DNA of 64,000 bases from Nilaparvata lugens (Eukaryota > Arthropoda > Insecta > Hemiptera > Delphacidae): positions 61,073,800 to 61,137,799 of the forward strand of contig NC_052508.1 in the NCBI RefSeq assembly GCF_014356525.2, in the 5' to 3' direction. Position 1 is the stretch's first letter, and every line of letters begins with the position of its first letter. The notes beneath the pieces were generated by a model. That model was not told where the DNA came from and did no database searches. It saw only the letters and a program-made list of their open reading frames with translations. Made by a program: the position numbers and the translations under genes. Positions 12,201 through 27,200 of this stretch are shown here, piece after piece.

Positions 12201-15200
12201 AAATTATAATGTAAAATAATTTGGGGAGGATCAACAGGCAAAGCCCAAAACTGTTCCTCCCCCGAATTTCGATTCATTAAAATAGTCCACAAAATAAGTT
12301 ATGTTTTCTTCACTTTATATAATGTTGTCTAATTTTCTCACCAAACACAACATGAAACAATTAATTTTGATTTGAGAAAGATTAAGATCCGAATTTATTA
12401 CAAAATTCCTTCTACTTAGTATAGTACTCAAAACTGTAAAATAAATATCAATTTGAAATATTTTGTTCCGGAAATTAAAACAATCTTCTCCACTAGAGGC
12501 ACAGCTGTAAAAAATTAAATAAGCCAGTTTTTTACTTTATTATAGATTACCAAAGAGAAGATTGGAGAAGATATCCTGTGGTATATAGTGTTTATGTTCC
12601 AAGTTTGCTCAAACCAATAGTCAACGTAGTTATTTTTCGTTAAGCTTTGTGATGCTGGTAGTCTTTCATACAGTGCCGTTCATACACTCTCACCATTCCA
12701 AGACAGTAATAATCAACAATAGTCGACAGTAATAGATCTTAATCACTGTGATGCATATCCATATCCAGATAATAATCAGCTTGAAATATCAGTGAAATCT
12801 GGAAAAAGATGCCCTATACCATGGGATATCTTCTTATGGTATATTTTCTCTATGTTATTACCAATTACTGATGAAGTTTACCCAAGTATTAGTATGTATT
12901 ACATATTTCTTTACTTTGGTGATGAACTATTCTCTCGAGGACCTCTTCCATCGAACGAAACGTCTACTTTGCCGTTAGATAATACACATCCAATTCAATC
13001 CATTATGTCACATATACGCATCCATTGTGGTCACACCCTGATGCGGTGTACATTTTTACCTTTCATACAATACAAAGATGATATTTGTTACTTATACTGT
13101 GTATATATTATTATACTGTGGATGTGTCAATATGATGATTGTATTTGTAACTCACTTTGCCTCGTTCAGATCCTATCCTGGAAATGGATAAATAGGACAA
13201 CCAGAAACAGGTCTAATATTGTCCTGGATCCTGGAAACATTTTTTACTAATTATACAAACAATGATAATATGCGTGAATTTCATAATGATGCTGCAGTAT
13301 ATGATGGTCAATACGTTTATAGTATTTGTATCTGACTTTGTCTCGTTCAGATCTTGAAAACGGAAGTTTTGTCGTGGATCCTGGAACCATATTTACTGTT
13401 CATACAATACAATGATGATATTCGTGACTTATATAAAGATACTGTGGATGTGTCAATATGATGGTATTCGTGGTTTTTATAATGATACAGCATTATATGG
13501 TAGTGTGTCAGTTTTTTGTGATTTTATGACCACATAGGATCACTGTAGTCTCTGGTTAGTCATCTTTCTTTGTTCATTCGCTTCAATTCTCTTCTTTTGT
13601 TCCCAGTACCTTTTCATTTTGTCAGATCTTTCTTTCCTCAATTCATCTGAACAAACCTGTTGCCTTCTTTTAATTGTTTTTATTTAAAGTGTGTCAGTTT
13701 AAATGATAGTTTTTCATTTTTATAAATTCATGAATATAGTATAATTATTTTTTATTGGTTCAATGTAATAGAATTTCAGCCCTATTTATAGAAATAGAAG
13801 ATATTACTGAAGTCGTGCATACATTGATGCACTGAGCTAATACAAGTCGTCTTATGCACGACTTCAGTAATATCTTCTACTTCTATAAATGGGCTGAAAT
13901 TCTATTGAATTGAACCAATAGAAAATAATTATACTTTATTCATGAGTTGATAAAATTGAAAAACTACCATTCAAACTGACACACTATAATAATTATAATG
14001 CTTTATTATTAGAAAAACCACGAATATCCACATTATCTATAATTATATAAGTCACGAATATCATTATTGTGTATGAATAGTAAATATGGTTCCAGGACAA
14101 TATTTCCGTCTCCAGGATCTGAACGAGGCAGTCTGATACAAATACAATCCTCTACATTGATGCATTAAGCTAAGACAAGTCGTGTTATGCACGACTTCAG
14201 AAATATCTTCTATTTCTATAAATAGGGCTGAAATTCTATTACATTGAACCAGTAAAAAATAATTATATTATATTATGATAGTGTGTTTATACACTATAAA
14301 GGAGTAGTACTTGCAACTGACCTTGTCTCGTTCAGGTTCTGGAAACTGTGAGACTACCCCTGCTGAGTGTCTACTTTCTGCACGACTGTGTGGAGAGCAT
14401 GCCAGCTGTGAAGCAGAATCCCAGCTGTTGTCAGCTGGTCGAAGAGGCAAAGCTCTATCACCTGCTGCCCGATCGTCGCCAGATGTTCTCCTCATCGAGA
14501 ACCAAGCAGAGGAACAACGCTGACACCATCGAGGTCAACACAACTTATTCTTGTCGTTCTGACTTTAATTTATGACAGTTGAGACGTAACTCAGAGGCAG
14601 GTTGTACAGAATTCATTCTATTTATTATTGACATCGACATTTTATTTACTATTGAGACTGATATTTATTCTTATTGAATGAAAAAGACTAAGAAATGTCA
14701 AAAAACCACTGATTTATTGATAATTAGAAAGACCGGTTTCGGTTATTACACCATTGTCAATCTCTGATAAACTAAAACTAAATACAAGAGCAGCAGAATT
14801 TATGCTAGTAGGCGAGTACTGCTATTGGTCGAGGGCATGAACGCCTGCCATTGGCCTAGCTAGACAGTCTCCTCCCACTCAACAGTGTGACAAAATGGCG
14901 CCTAGGCCAATGGCAGGCGTTCATGCCCTCGACCAATAGCAGTACTCGCCTACTAGTATAAATTCTGCTGCTCTTGTATTTAGTTTTAGTTTATCAGAGA
15001 TTGACAATGGTGTAATAACCGAAACCGGTCTTTCTAATTATCAATAAATCAGTGGTTTTTTGACAATTTCTTAGTCTTTTTCATTCAATATGAATAATTA
15101 CTACAATATCAACTTCTCAACTACACAAAAAGATATTTATTCTCTTGAAAAATTGTGCAAACCCAATATAAAGGTATCTTTAAATATTAATCTACGCTAT

Positions 15201-18200
15201 GCTGATATAGGTCTTCGGAAGATGTAGCCGTCCTATCTTCCAACATAGAAAGCTACATCAGCGTTCAATCAATCTTTTATTCAAATATACATAAAATGTA
15301 CAAGAATGCGTCAATTAAAAAAATAATAATTTCTTGAAAATATAATATGTCAGTCATAACAAATATATAAAAATTAACAATACTTATCTAATAGTCTTCA
15401 AGGATGGTTTTTCAGAAACTTTTTCTATTAAGAATTTATGAAGGTTAGCTTTGTATTTCTCAATCCACAGTTAGTTGATAATAGTTTCAAAAAGCTTGGA
15501 AGTCTATTATAAAATTTGCACCCTGCATAGCTAAGCTTCCTCTCATATAATTTCCTCCTATGAGGCTGAGTTACAAAGTTTTCTCTCCCTCTAGTGTTGT
15601 ACGAATGTGTATCGGCTCTAATTCGGAAATTCGTTGTATTTTGAACAGAATGCACAATCAGCCTGAAAATGTAAATAGAGGGTACTGTTAGTAGGGATAG
15701 TGATCGGAATGCCTCTCTACAAGGGTGGTTGTATCCGAGATCGGTTTGTATTTAGTTTTAGGGATTTATATTTGTAACTTCTTTAACAAAAGTATTGTTT
15801 ACAGATAGAGATTAATGACAAATTGAATTTAACTTTGGATTTTCATTTAATACTGATTAACAATACGTTGATGAATGTAGAAATTTCGATTAAAATTTCT
15901 TTTGAATTGCAGGTTATTGTAGCAGTGGGTGGAGAAGACGACAAAGTAGTTTTACGTTCAGTTGAATGCTATTGTACCAAAACAAACACATGGAAGCCCA
16001 TCGCCTGTCTGCCGTTTGCTGTTAGGTAACTTTTATTGTTTATCCTTTATTGCCTATTATATTAGTGTTGTAATGCAAGTGGTTTCAAGTGAAAAAGCGG
16101 AGCAGTAATTAAATGTGAAAGAGAATGAATGAATGAAATCTAGATTTTTAGTAACCTTCACTTAATAATTGTACATAATAATCAATCATTGGCAGAAAGA
16201 GTTCTAGCAAGAGTCTCACTGTATTTTATATGTATTTAGTAAGAGAAAGTGGGTAGAGAAAAATTGATTATTAGTCACAATACAAGTATAGTATACACTA
16301 GAAGAAAAAAGATTAAAATGGAATATCATTCGATTGACTAACGATGTGGCAAGGGAATGTGAATCTAGTAATGGCCGGTTGCACAAAAATTTTAATCGTG
16401 ATTAATTCCACGAGGGCCAATCAGAGAAGCCGTCTTCTCAAAATCGCCTTTTATTTACATAAACAAATTATTAATTTTCACCCACAACCATATCTCGAAA
16501 CTGGTCACAAATGCAGAAGTACACAATTATAACACTAGAAGTAGAAACAGACTTGCTATAAAACAGTATCGGTTAAAACTATAAGAGAAAATTCCTTCTA
16601 TTACATTGGTGCTAAGTTATATAATAAATTGCCTGCCGAGTTGAAGTCCAAGTCAAGGAGCGTAAGCTTATTCAAAAAGAGTTTAAACAGCTTTCTTGCT
16701 GCAAAGGCTTACTATAGAATAGAGTTAACGATTTCTGTAATCCTTAGTACATATTGGCACTTACAAGTTGTATAAATACTAGTATATGCACATCGTTTTA
16801 ATTATCTCGGTTTAATTTTCTTCTGTAATTTTATATTTCATTGATGTGAGGGTTTTTTCAATAACTTATTCTAGATTATATTCCTTTGACGATGTTCAAC
16901 TGTTTATTATATTGAATGAAAAAGACTGAGAAATTGTCAAAAAACTGATTTATTGATCTATCAGTCTTTTTCATTCAATATGAATTATTACCACAATATC
17001 AACTTCTCAACTACACAAAAAGTTTATTATATTGTACTGTATGATATATACTACATAAACACCAATGTAACTTAGCACTGTGTTGAATAAATGGATATCT
17101 TATCTTATCTAATCTGAATGAAAAATCTATTGAGATTATTGTTTATTCATAATGAGGTTTTATTAATTATGAAATTACTGTTTCTAATTTGTTGGATCTA
17201 TTAATAATACTTGTTTGAATGGTTTGCAGTAAACACGGTCTGGTGGCGTCGGGCAAGAACACCTGTACTTAGCTGGTGGGGAGTTCCCTGATGGGAGTGC
17301 TTCGCAGTCTGTGTGGCGCTACGACCCAATCCTCGACTACTGGCAAGAAATGGCATCCATGTTGGTTCCTCGCTCGGAACTCGGTACAGTCAACAATACT
17401 AATCACCTATAGTGAGGTCCACGTTATAACGGCAGTATTTGATTAACATTGGTGTTGCTATCCTTGTCTATCATTCGACAAAGTAGATAGCGCTATCCTT
17501 TTCTACCTCCGTGATATGTCTAGATCGTTTTTCAACAATGTAGGAATATAATTGTTTAATAATACTTGACAAAGTATTCAATTTCAATTATAAAAATGCA
17601 TTATTCAATTATTGAATAATATATTTTCTTGGCAAATAAGATATAATTGATTTTTAATTGTTCTAAAATATAATTGATCTACAGAAGGCAGTGGCAAGGC
17701 AGAGAATCTGCAACGCTGTTCTCCTATATTTTTTCACAGCCATCATAACGTAGACATCACTACACTTTTATATTATATTATCAATTATAAAATACATGTA
17801 GTTGTAAACTATTACGTTGTATACAATCAAACATGCCATTGAATTGTAAATAGTAAATTTACCAAGGTCACCAAGGACCGGTTTCCGAGCTCGGGATCTA
17901 TAAGTTCTGGACTTACAGAGTCCAGGACTGAAATAAGCTCTCGGGTTTAAATCAACTTTCTGAGTCACGGGTTTATGTTCTAAACTCCGGGATCTATAGA
18001 GTTCTCGACTTATTCGAGTCCAGGACTTTAAGGCAGCAAACATGAGGGAAATTCTCAATATTTTGCTGTTATATTGTTGGCATTAGGCCTATAGCAAAAC
18101 GGCTGATTGCAGCGAGATAATTCAAATGCTCTCCAAACTGTTTTGTGACAATTATTTTGTGAAAATACGTTTTGATTTCTTTGTATTGTGAGGATCTATA

Positions 18201-21200
18201 AATTCAAAGCAAACCTAACCTTTTGAAATATGAATAAAAAAATAAGCATTTCATTTTATGTTATGCTATTATTTATCATTGATCCTTGCCATTGATTTTG
18301 GAATAAACATTTTAGTATGTTTTGAAAAAAAACTGGAATAATATTTTATTATTGTTATTTTTTTTTTTCCCTGTTTGAGGTTTTGCTTGACCACCCTTTC
18401 CCTGGGCTCCGACCCCCAAGGAAGAGTGACAAGCGATTTTTCCAGAGTGACTGCTCCACATGTCCATGTGGTAAACAATCATACTTGGTCCGTTACCATT
18501 AAATCGTTTGCTCTGAGTAGACGTAATGAACCAAGAATGACAGCCTTCTGAATCTGACCTGCAAGGACAGCAGCAGGTCTCTCACAGGCTAGAATCGTTC
18601 TAAGGTTGGCCAAAAATGAAGGTCTCATGCCTCCCAGTACACCTACAATCAACACCACCATTCTCACAGAGTAGCCTGGGTTTAGCCTGCGAAGCTCCAT
18701 TAGTAGGTCATGATATTTCGTCTGTTTTTCCTCCTCTTTGGTGACAATGTTATCCCTAGCTGGTGCTGAAAACTCAATGACATACATTGTCTTCGAAGTG
18801 ATGTCAAGGAGGACAACATCAGGCTTTGTGGCTCTTAAAAGCCTGGTGGTAGAGAATGAGTAATTCCAATAAATTCGGCACCTCTCATTCCCCACAACAG
18901 ATTCAATCTCCCCTGGGGCATAAGGCAGCACTGGTGTTTTGTCGATACCATATGAGTGTCTAAGATGGTAATAGAGCACTCGCAGAGCAGCATTATGTTG
19001 ATGGATGTAGCCTGCAGTTGCATGCACAGAACAAGTAGACAGGATGTGCATGATCGTCTCTGGTGCTCTATGACACACCCTGCAACTGATATCAGCAACA
19101 TCCATGTGCATTACTCTGCTGCGGTATGACAATGTGTTGATGACACCATCTTGACATGCCAGTATGAAACCATGCCAGTCTCAGACTTCAGGGCTGCTGA
19201 CTTCAGAAAAGCAAAAGACTTCAGTGGCTTGGACAAGCCTTGCTCCTCAACATGCCTGTAGAAAACACCATGCAAGGACTTGTCCTTATGTTGCTGCAAC
19301 AGGAGTCTGGACTCAGCAGTCTTTATTCTAGCCCTGAGCTGATTAGGCTCATGCTCCTCCTCCCGATCAGAACGAAAATCGAGACCAAGGGTATCTGCCG
19401 CATGCTGTGCTGCCTTATATAGGAAGGCCCCAACCCCTGCAACTTCATGGTCATGAACCAGCTGCATAAGGGAATCAGAGCATCTTTGTATGCTGCAGGC
19501 AAACTGTAAGGCCACCCTGTTGTGCACCTGTTGTGCAGATTCTCCAAACCAAGTAGACCGCTGCCCCCTTCATGCCTTGGCAGGTATATTCGGGCAACAG
19601 AAGAGCGGGGATGTAAACTTCTCTCCATGTGCATCCTTTTTCGGGTTTCCCTGTCCAGGTCCTGGAGCTCATTCCGATTCCACTTAACCACTCCAAAAGA
19701 GTAGGTGAGAACTGGCACAGCGAGCATGTTGGTGGCTTCAACTTTATTCTTGCCAGATAACTCAGATGACCAGAGCCTCCTGATTCTCCTCTTATACTCA
19801 CTGCAGAGAGCCATCTTTATTTTTACAGTATCCTGAGCTTGATTCTGATCAAATCCCAGATACTGGTATGACTCTCCAGCTCTCAGGGCTCTTATTATGC
19901 TTCCATCAATAAGCTCCATTTCCTGCACCAGGCCCTGTAACCTTCCTTTCAGGAGATGAGTTACTGCACACTTGTCCAACCCGAAAGACATGCCAATATC
20001 ATTTGAATATAGCTGCTTATTATTATTATTATTATTATGTTGAATATGCCATTGATTAATAATATTCACATTGGGAGATGTGATGATGGCCATTCCAAGG
20101 CAATCTTTGTATTATTTTCCTTGAACATTTCTAGGTTATGTCATACAGTCGTAAAATAAGGTTAGTTTTTTAAGCATAATTATTATGAAGAACTTTATAC
20201 CAAAAAAAACTTGCAAACTATAAATTATGAATTTAGATGGACTAATTCAAATAATTTAGGTATTCCAAGACATTTATTTATTTGTCCATTCATCTACACC
20301 AAAACAATAACTGAATTGTGTTTGCTCAGTTAAGTCTAGAACTTAAATTTAAACCCTACCCCAGTCGAGGGTTTAAAATCACGCTGTTTTAAGTTCTGGA
20401 CTTAACGATTTTTGATAAATCCTCGACTCCGAAAGAGGCGAGAATCTAATTCAAGTTCTGGACTTATAAGCCCTTCACTTAGAAAGCGAAATTATAAACT
20501 CCAGGGTCTAACGTGATCTCTTAACTCCAGGGTCTATTTGAGTCTTCGACTACGTTAACGCTCTGACTCGGAAAGCCAATTTTCTGACTCCAGAGTTTAA
20601 AGCCGAATAAAGTCTAGAACTTAGCTAAATCCCGAGCTCCGCAACCGGCCCTAAGATCCACTAATAATTGTACTACTATTGTAATACCACTATTGTATTT
20701 ACTATTCAATGTAAAATAAATAAATAATGTATAACCATTCAATTATGTCGCAAACAATTTAATCAAGCAAACTATTGCATTGCTATTTTCTGATTAATTC
20801 ACAAGGAATCGCTTATAGGGAATAATTTCTATTGGCGCAATGCTGCAATCTGATGTTTTCACAGCCTATAGTAATTTCATTGTTGACTAGCAGGTAGCCC
20901 GTGCTCCGCAAGGGTCTAAGTAAAAACTTGACAAACTGAAAACTTGACGTAGGCCTACTGAAATCTTGAAGAATTGAAAAAGGCCTATAACCACCTTTGG
21001 CAAATTAAGAATCGATATGCAAAATATTATTTCAAGCTGATCAGTTGAGTAGTTCAGACGTGATGATGCGTCATTCTTGAATTTCCTATCCGTGTATAAG
21101 CCAATTCTTTCCTTCATTATACCGGGTGATTACAAATGAAATAGACAACTTCAATAGCCTGTACAAAATTAAACTGGTGTATTTCAACATAGTAAGTGAT

Positions 21201-24200
21201 ATAGGTTTGTAGGGAATTTCTTAAAGTTTATGTTGGTAGAACTGTTGCTGGCTATTGTTGGCTGCTTCGTGTTACAACAGCCAGTTTAGTTTAGCAATAT
21301 GGCCGCTACTCAAGTGGAGAAAGCTTATTGTGTTCTTGAATTAGCCAAAACAAACTCTGTTACTGTTGTGCAGCGTCATTTCAGAACAAAATACGGTAAA
21401 CCACCACCAACAAGGCAATCAATTTATGACTGGTATGAACGTTTTGAAAGCAGTGGATGTGTGTGTAAGAAGAAGAGTACTGGAAGACCTTCTGTTACAG
21501 AAGAAAAATTGATAGTGTTCGTGATGTTTTTGTACGAAGTCCAGGAAAATCGACTAGATAAGCGAGTTTAGAATTGCAAATTCCTCAACCTACTGTGTGG
21601 AAAATTCTGCGGAAACGTTTGAAAATGACACCTTATAAATTGCAGTTAGTACAAAGTTTAAATGACAATGATAAAGTTGTACGTAAAAATGATTGTCAAG
21701 AGATGCAACATTGTCTTGAAAATGACGACACATTGTTTAATCGCCTAATTTTCAGTGATGAATGCACTTTTCACATTAGTGGAAAAGTTAACAGACATAA
21801 TGTACGAGTATGGGGAACAGAAAACCCAAGAGAGACTGTACAGCATATACGCGATTCTCCTAAAGTGAACGTGTTTTGCGCTTTATCTTGTGAAAAGTTT
21901 TACGGGCCTTTCTTCTTCCAAGAACCATCAGTAACCGGAAGAATTTATCTGGACATGTTAACCGAATGGTTAATGCCTCAACTCCATGAAGATAGTTGTA
22001 ACTTCATTTTTGTACAAGATAGAGCTCCGCCTCACTGATACTCAGACGTCAGAGGGTATCTGGATGAACATCTTCCTAGACGATGGATCGGCCGTGCAAG
22101 TGAGGAAAACGTTGTGTTTCAGCCGTGGCCACCTCGTAGTCCGGACCTAACGCCCTGCGACTTTTTCTTGTGGGGCTATGTAAAAGACAGAGTTTTCGTA
22201 CCACCGCTTCCTGTTGATATCGATGATCTTAAACAACGAATCACAAATGCTCTTGCTACAGTTAACCGTGAGATGCTTCAGAATTTGACTACCGTGTTGA
22301 TATCTGTCGTGATTCTTCAGAATTTGACTACCGTGTTGATATCTGTCGTGTTGCAAATGGTGCACACATTGAACATCTGCAAATTTTCAATAAAAACTTC
22401 AAGAATTCTTCTATGTAATCATGTAAGTAATGATCTAAACTTTCAAAATAATAAATTCTCTACAAGCTATTCAAACTGTCTATTTCATTTGTAATCACCC
22501 GGTATTATAGATTATGAATTCAGTAATATTTATAAAGACATCTAACTTTTTTTTAAACCCTAACCTGTCCCTTCTTAACCTTCATTTATTATCTCAAAAC
22601 TTGATAAAATGGGCACTTGATGAACTGAGATCTCGACGAACTGAGACCCTCCCATCTTCTTAACTACGGAAAACCGATGAAAAGTGAAATTTGTAGTGAA
22701 ATTTTCAAAGCAAACGCTGTGGGAATCACTGAAATTTACGAATTATTTTAACCACGGTAAACAGATTGAATGTGACATTTGAAGTAACAGGACCTAATAC
22801 AATACTGTGGGAATTAAGCTACTAAATTTACGTAAGATTACCTAGCTACATTTGGACTGTTGTATGAATTAGAATTGAAACCGTTTCGGGCTTATAAGTC
22901 TGTGGCACTTTCTGTAAGTTGTGTAATTCTGAATGATTAAATAAATAATATTTTATGAATTGTTGTAGGTTTGGCGATGCTAGATGGCTTCGTGTATGCG
23001 GTTGGAGGTTGGGAGGGGGCCTACAGACTGGACTCTGTGGAGCGCTACGACCCAAGCGTCAACGCGTGGACAATGATCGAGCCCATGAAGATGGCCATCA
23101 CAAGCCCAGCTGTAATTTCTCATGAAGGAATGCTCTACGTCACGGGTTAGCCTCTCCTCATACCAACAATTCATTTTCAAAACTAAAAATGAAAACCAAG
23201 CAATATACAGTACAATATAATTAACTTGTAGACAACCCGTGCTCAGCAAGGTCTATTTAAAGCACATAGATTGGATTTAGTTTTATAGTTTCATGCTGAT
23301 ATTGAAAGTATTAACAACTTTAATAATTTACAATAGAAAATCGATGTGATTAGGCTTTTATCCTATGTAAACTTTGTATCACAAATTGAATAAATTTGTT
23401 TCAATTATTAAAATTATTGGATAAACAAAAATGAAAATAGACCTACCAGTAGTTCTGTGAACAGTAGACCTCACGCAGTTTTCTTATCCACAAGTATCTG
23501 ATGTCACCTGTTTGAAATGTTAACAAACTCAGTTCACGATTGAATTTTTACTCCATATGATAATTCATGCAGTTCCGTGATAATCAATCCATCTGATGAA
23601 AATATTCCTCAAATATTTGAAAATTATTTTTTTCCATTCAAAAATATTATAATTTCTTCAGCAGTTTATTTAATTAATTTTTATCACCTATTAATATTAT
23701 TATTTTTTTAAATGTGAGAATATTAATTTATACTGATGGGCACGCATAGTAATACCATGACAACAAAACAAAATATTGAAACCATATAGAAATAGACACG
23801 GATTCTCCAGACTCTGTGTAATGCATGCAATGAATATAATCCACTTGTCAGCTGATTGATTATGAATAATTTTATAGTCTGATTAATCCTATCTTCAGAG
23901 TAGATGATATATTTATAGTGATATCGGAATTCCTTTCTTTTCATAGTATCCTTAAAATGAAAAATTTCAAAAAACCTTGAGTATACATCGACGCGCCGTT
24001 GAAAAAGAAATATTCCTGCCAAATCTCATAGAATTCTATCAACGAGTTTGGCCGTAAATGCGTTACGTACAGGCAGACAAAAGAAAATCCGAGTTAAAAC
24101 ATAGACCTCACTACGTTCGGTCAATAACCATTCTCGGTAAATTGAGAATCTTCATGCAAAATTTCAAGTTGATCAGTTGAGTAGATCAGACTTGATGATG

Positions 24201-27200
24201 CGTCATACATGTATTTCCTATCCCGTATACACAGGAGTGAGTAACTAAGCCAATTCTTTCTTATTTATACATTTTTCGTAAATATTTATTATTTAAATAA
24301 TTTATTCATCCATTCACTGGTGATTTTGCTTGCACTCGTTATCCTATTATATTAAACGAACAATTTATGTATTATTTATATTTATTTATGTATGTCCAAC
24401 GGATCTCGATAACGGCTCTAACGATTTTCACGAAATTTAGAACATAGTAGGTTTATGATATGAAAATTTGATTCCATTAGGTCTCATCCCTGGGAAAACT
24501 AGCTGAAGGACAAAAATAGGATAATAATTCATCTTTGGACAAACAGCTGATAATTTCGTCGTCTGTCGATAATGGAAGTGAGTGAGCGAGTGCATGTGTG
24601 TGGAACTGAGACAAAATTATGACTCTGCTGTTGAACTATTGCAATCATTCAATCAGGTATTTAGTGCCGGTTGCACAAAAGCCGATAAATTTTAATCCTG
24701 ATTAATTCCAGGAGAACCAATCAGACAAACCGTCTTTGATTTTGTTCACGTGAAATTAATCAGGATTAAAATTTAACCGGCTTTTGTGCAACCGGCACTA
24801 AATACCTGATTGAATGATTGCAATAGTTCAACAGCAGAGTCATAATTTTGTCTCAGTTCCACACACATGCACTCGCTCACTCACTTCCATTATCAACAGA
24901 TGACGAAATTATCAGCTGTTTTTCCAAGGATGAATAATTATTTTACTTTTTTGGCTTTCAGCGAGGCTTCCCAGGGATGAGACCTAATGGAATAGAATTT
25001 TTATATCATAAACCTACTATATTCCAAATTTTGTGAAAATCGTTAGAGCCGTTTTCGAGATCCGTTGGACATTTGTGAGAGAGATTTTTGCATTCCACTG
25101 GGAATCTCAATCTCAATCCACAGTGATTAGATAGAACCCTTCTGGATAAACTATAAATATATTATAATCTCCTCTTTCGTAATTGATTTTGCACTCCAGA
25201 GCGAAGCTCGGTACATTCAATATTACTCCACATGAATGGTATAATGCCTTCTTTTCCTGTCTTGTGTATTTGTTACTGTGGGCTGTGTCTTTTTTTTCTT
25301 GGACCATTTAGAGTTTTTGACAAGTTCCTGATCCCCCTGTTTTAGGTGGCAGTGGATGCTATTTAATCTATCTATTTATCTATCTATCGGTCCCCTGATA
25401 TTTATATATGATTCAGATAATTAGGATAATTCATTCATACTGATGATTTACTGCTGATTTTGATTGCACTTGTTGTTATTTGTGTTTCAACTGATTCATT
25501 CATTCACTAATGATTTAGTTTGTACGCATTTATGATTTAAATAATTCATTCATTCACTGTCGATTTTGTTTGTACTCATTATTACTCGTGATTTAAATTA
25601 TTCATTCATACATACATTCACTGTTGATTTTGTTTGCACTTGCTATTATTTTTGTGATTTAACTGATTCATTCACTAATGATTTGGTTTGCATGCGTTAT
25701 TATTTGTGGTTGTAGTGGTTGTAATTTGAAGTGGTTTGATTGGTTGACAGGTCGGTTGTTCTTTTCAGGCGGAGCCGTGCTGGAAGACGGTGACGGCATA
25801 GCTCTGGTGCAGCGCTACGATCCACGGGCCAATGTCTGGACTGAGCTGTCTCCGATGCTGATTCCGCGCAGTGGAGCCGCCACATGTGTGCTCAACGGCA
25901 TTATTTACATTCTAGGTAGGCTCTACCAACACTCGCTTATTAGCTAGCTATGTATTTAGGGCCATATGCTAACACTACGTTTAACGCTAAACCATGTTTA
26001 CTTGTAGATATAGTTGAATTTATCATAATGTGTTTCATACGGGTATTAAACGAATAGCTGACATTTCTCCGTTTGAACCGAGTATCTGCATACGGGCCTA
26101 AGGCTAGGCGCACACCGGTTAGTCAAGACAAGACAAGACATGATCAGACACGTTCATTCACTACTTCACATAGTTGCTTATGAAGACATGTCTAATATTG
26201 CAATGACTAATCAGTATGAGTTGCGTCATAAGCAACTATGTGAAGTATTGTGACTAAACGTGACTAGTCTTGTCTTGACTTATCGGTATGTGACCAGCCT
26301 TAGACTAGGCGCACACCAGTTAGTCAAGAAAATACAAGACATGATCAGACACGTTTAGTCACAATACTTCACATGGTTGCTTGTAGAGTTATGTCAAATT
26401 GCAATGACTAATCAGTGTGTGTTGCGTCATGTGAAATATTGTGACTAAACGTGCCTAGTCTTGTCTTGACTAATCGGTGTGTGACCAGCCTTAGAGTGTA
26501 TTGTACGCGACTGTACTGCTTGAGCAAAACAGCTATCGCGCTACACGCAGTGGAGCGCGATCATTCTGCGGAAACAATAAAGAAGTTTCACGCTCGAATT
26601 ATATACAACATTTTTCCTAAACTGCAATACTGAACTACAGTACAAAAGATACAGTTTTTTTTACTTAAATATACTTACAGTACCATACTTACAGTACTTA
26701 CAGTACTTATATTACCATTGGGTAATACGGCAAGGCAGAACATCCGAAAGGATCTCTCTGCCGATAAAAGCCATAAGAGTAAATAAAAATAACAGTACCA
26801 TCGATTTATTTGTATCTACAAACTGTTAATTTTCACTCAGAAGCTTTTATCCAATCTAAATACAATTGCTGATATCCACACTTATAATACCAGAGGTTGT
26901 CTTTGAGACAACACCGATTGCAGTTGTATGAGAAAAAGTTGTATGACGATTTACCTACCGAGCTGCAGTCATTGTCAGATATCAGAATATTCAAGAGTGG
27001 AGTATACAAATTCCTTGTTTCAGTGTGAAGGATTTTGGTGGTAGATCCATGTGTGCTTGGACAATATGAGTATATTGAGTGTTATTCACTTCTATTCAAT
27101 ATTTCTCTGTTTTCATTTTTGTTTACTTTGTTTATTGTTCAGGAGGTTGGCACGCTTCAACAGAAAATACAAATCGGGTGGAATGCTACAACGTTCAAAC

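Noticed and set aside
12792..13250. 152-codon plus-strand frame in Kelch intron 5
   Set aside because: It consists of intron repeats that recur nearby. Composition is AT-driven and no family is recognisable.
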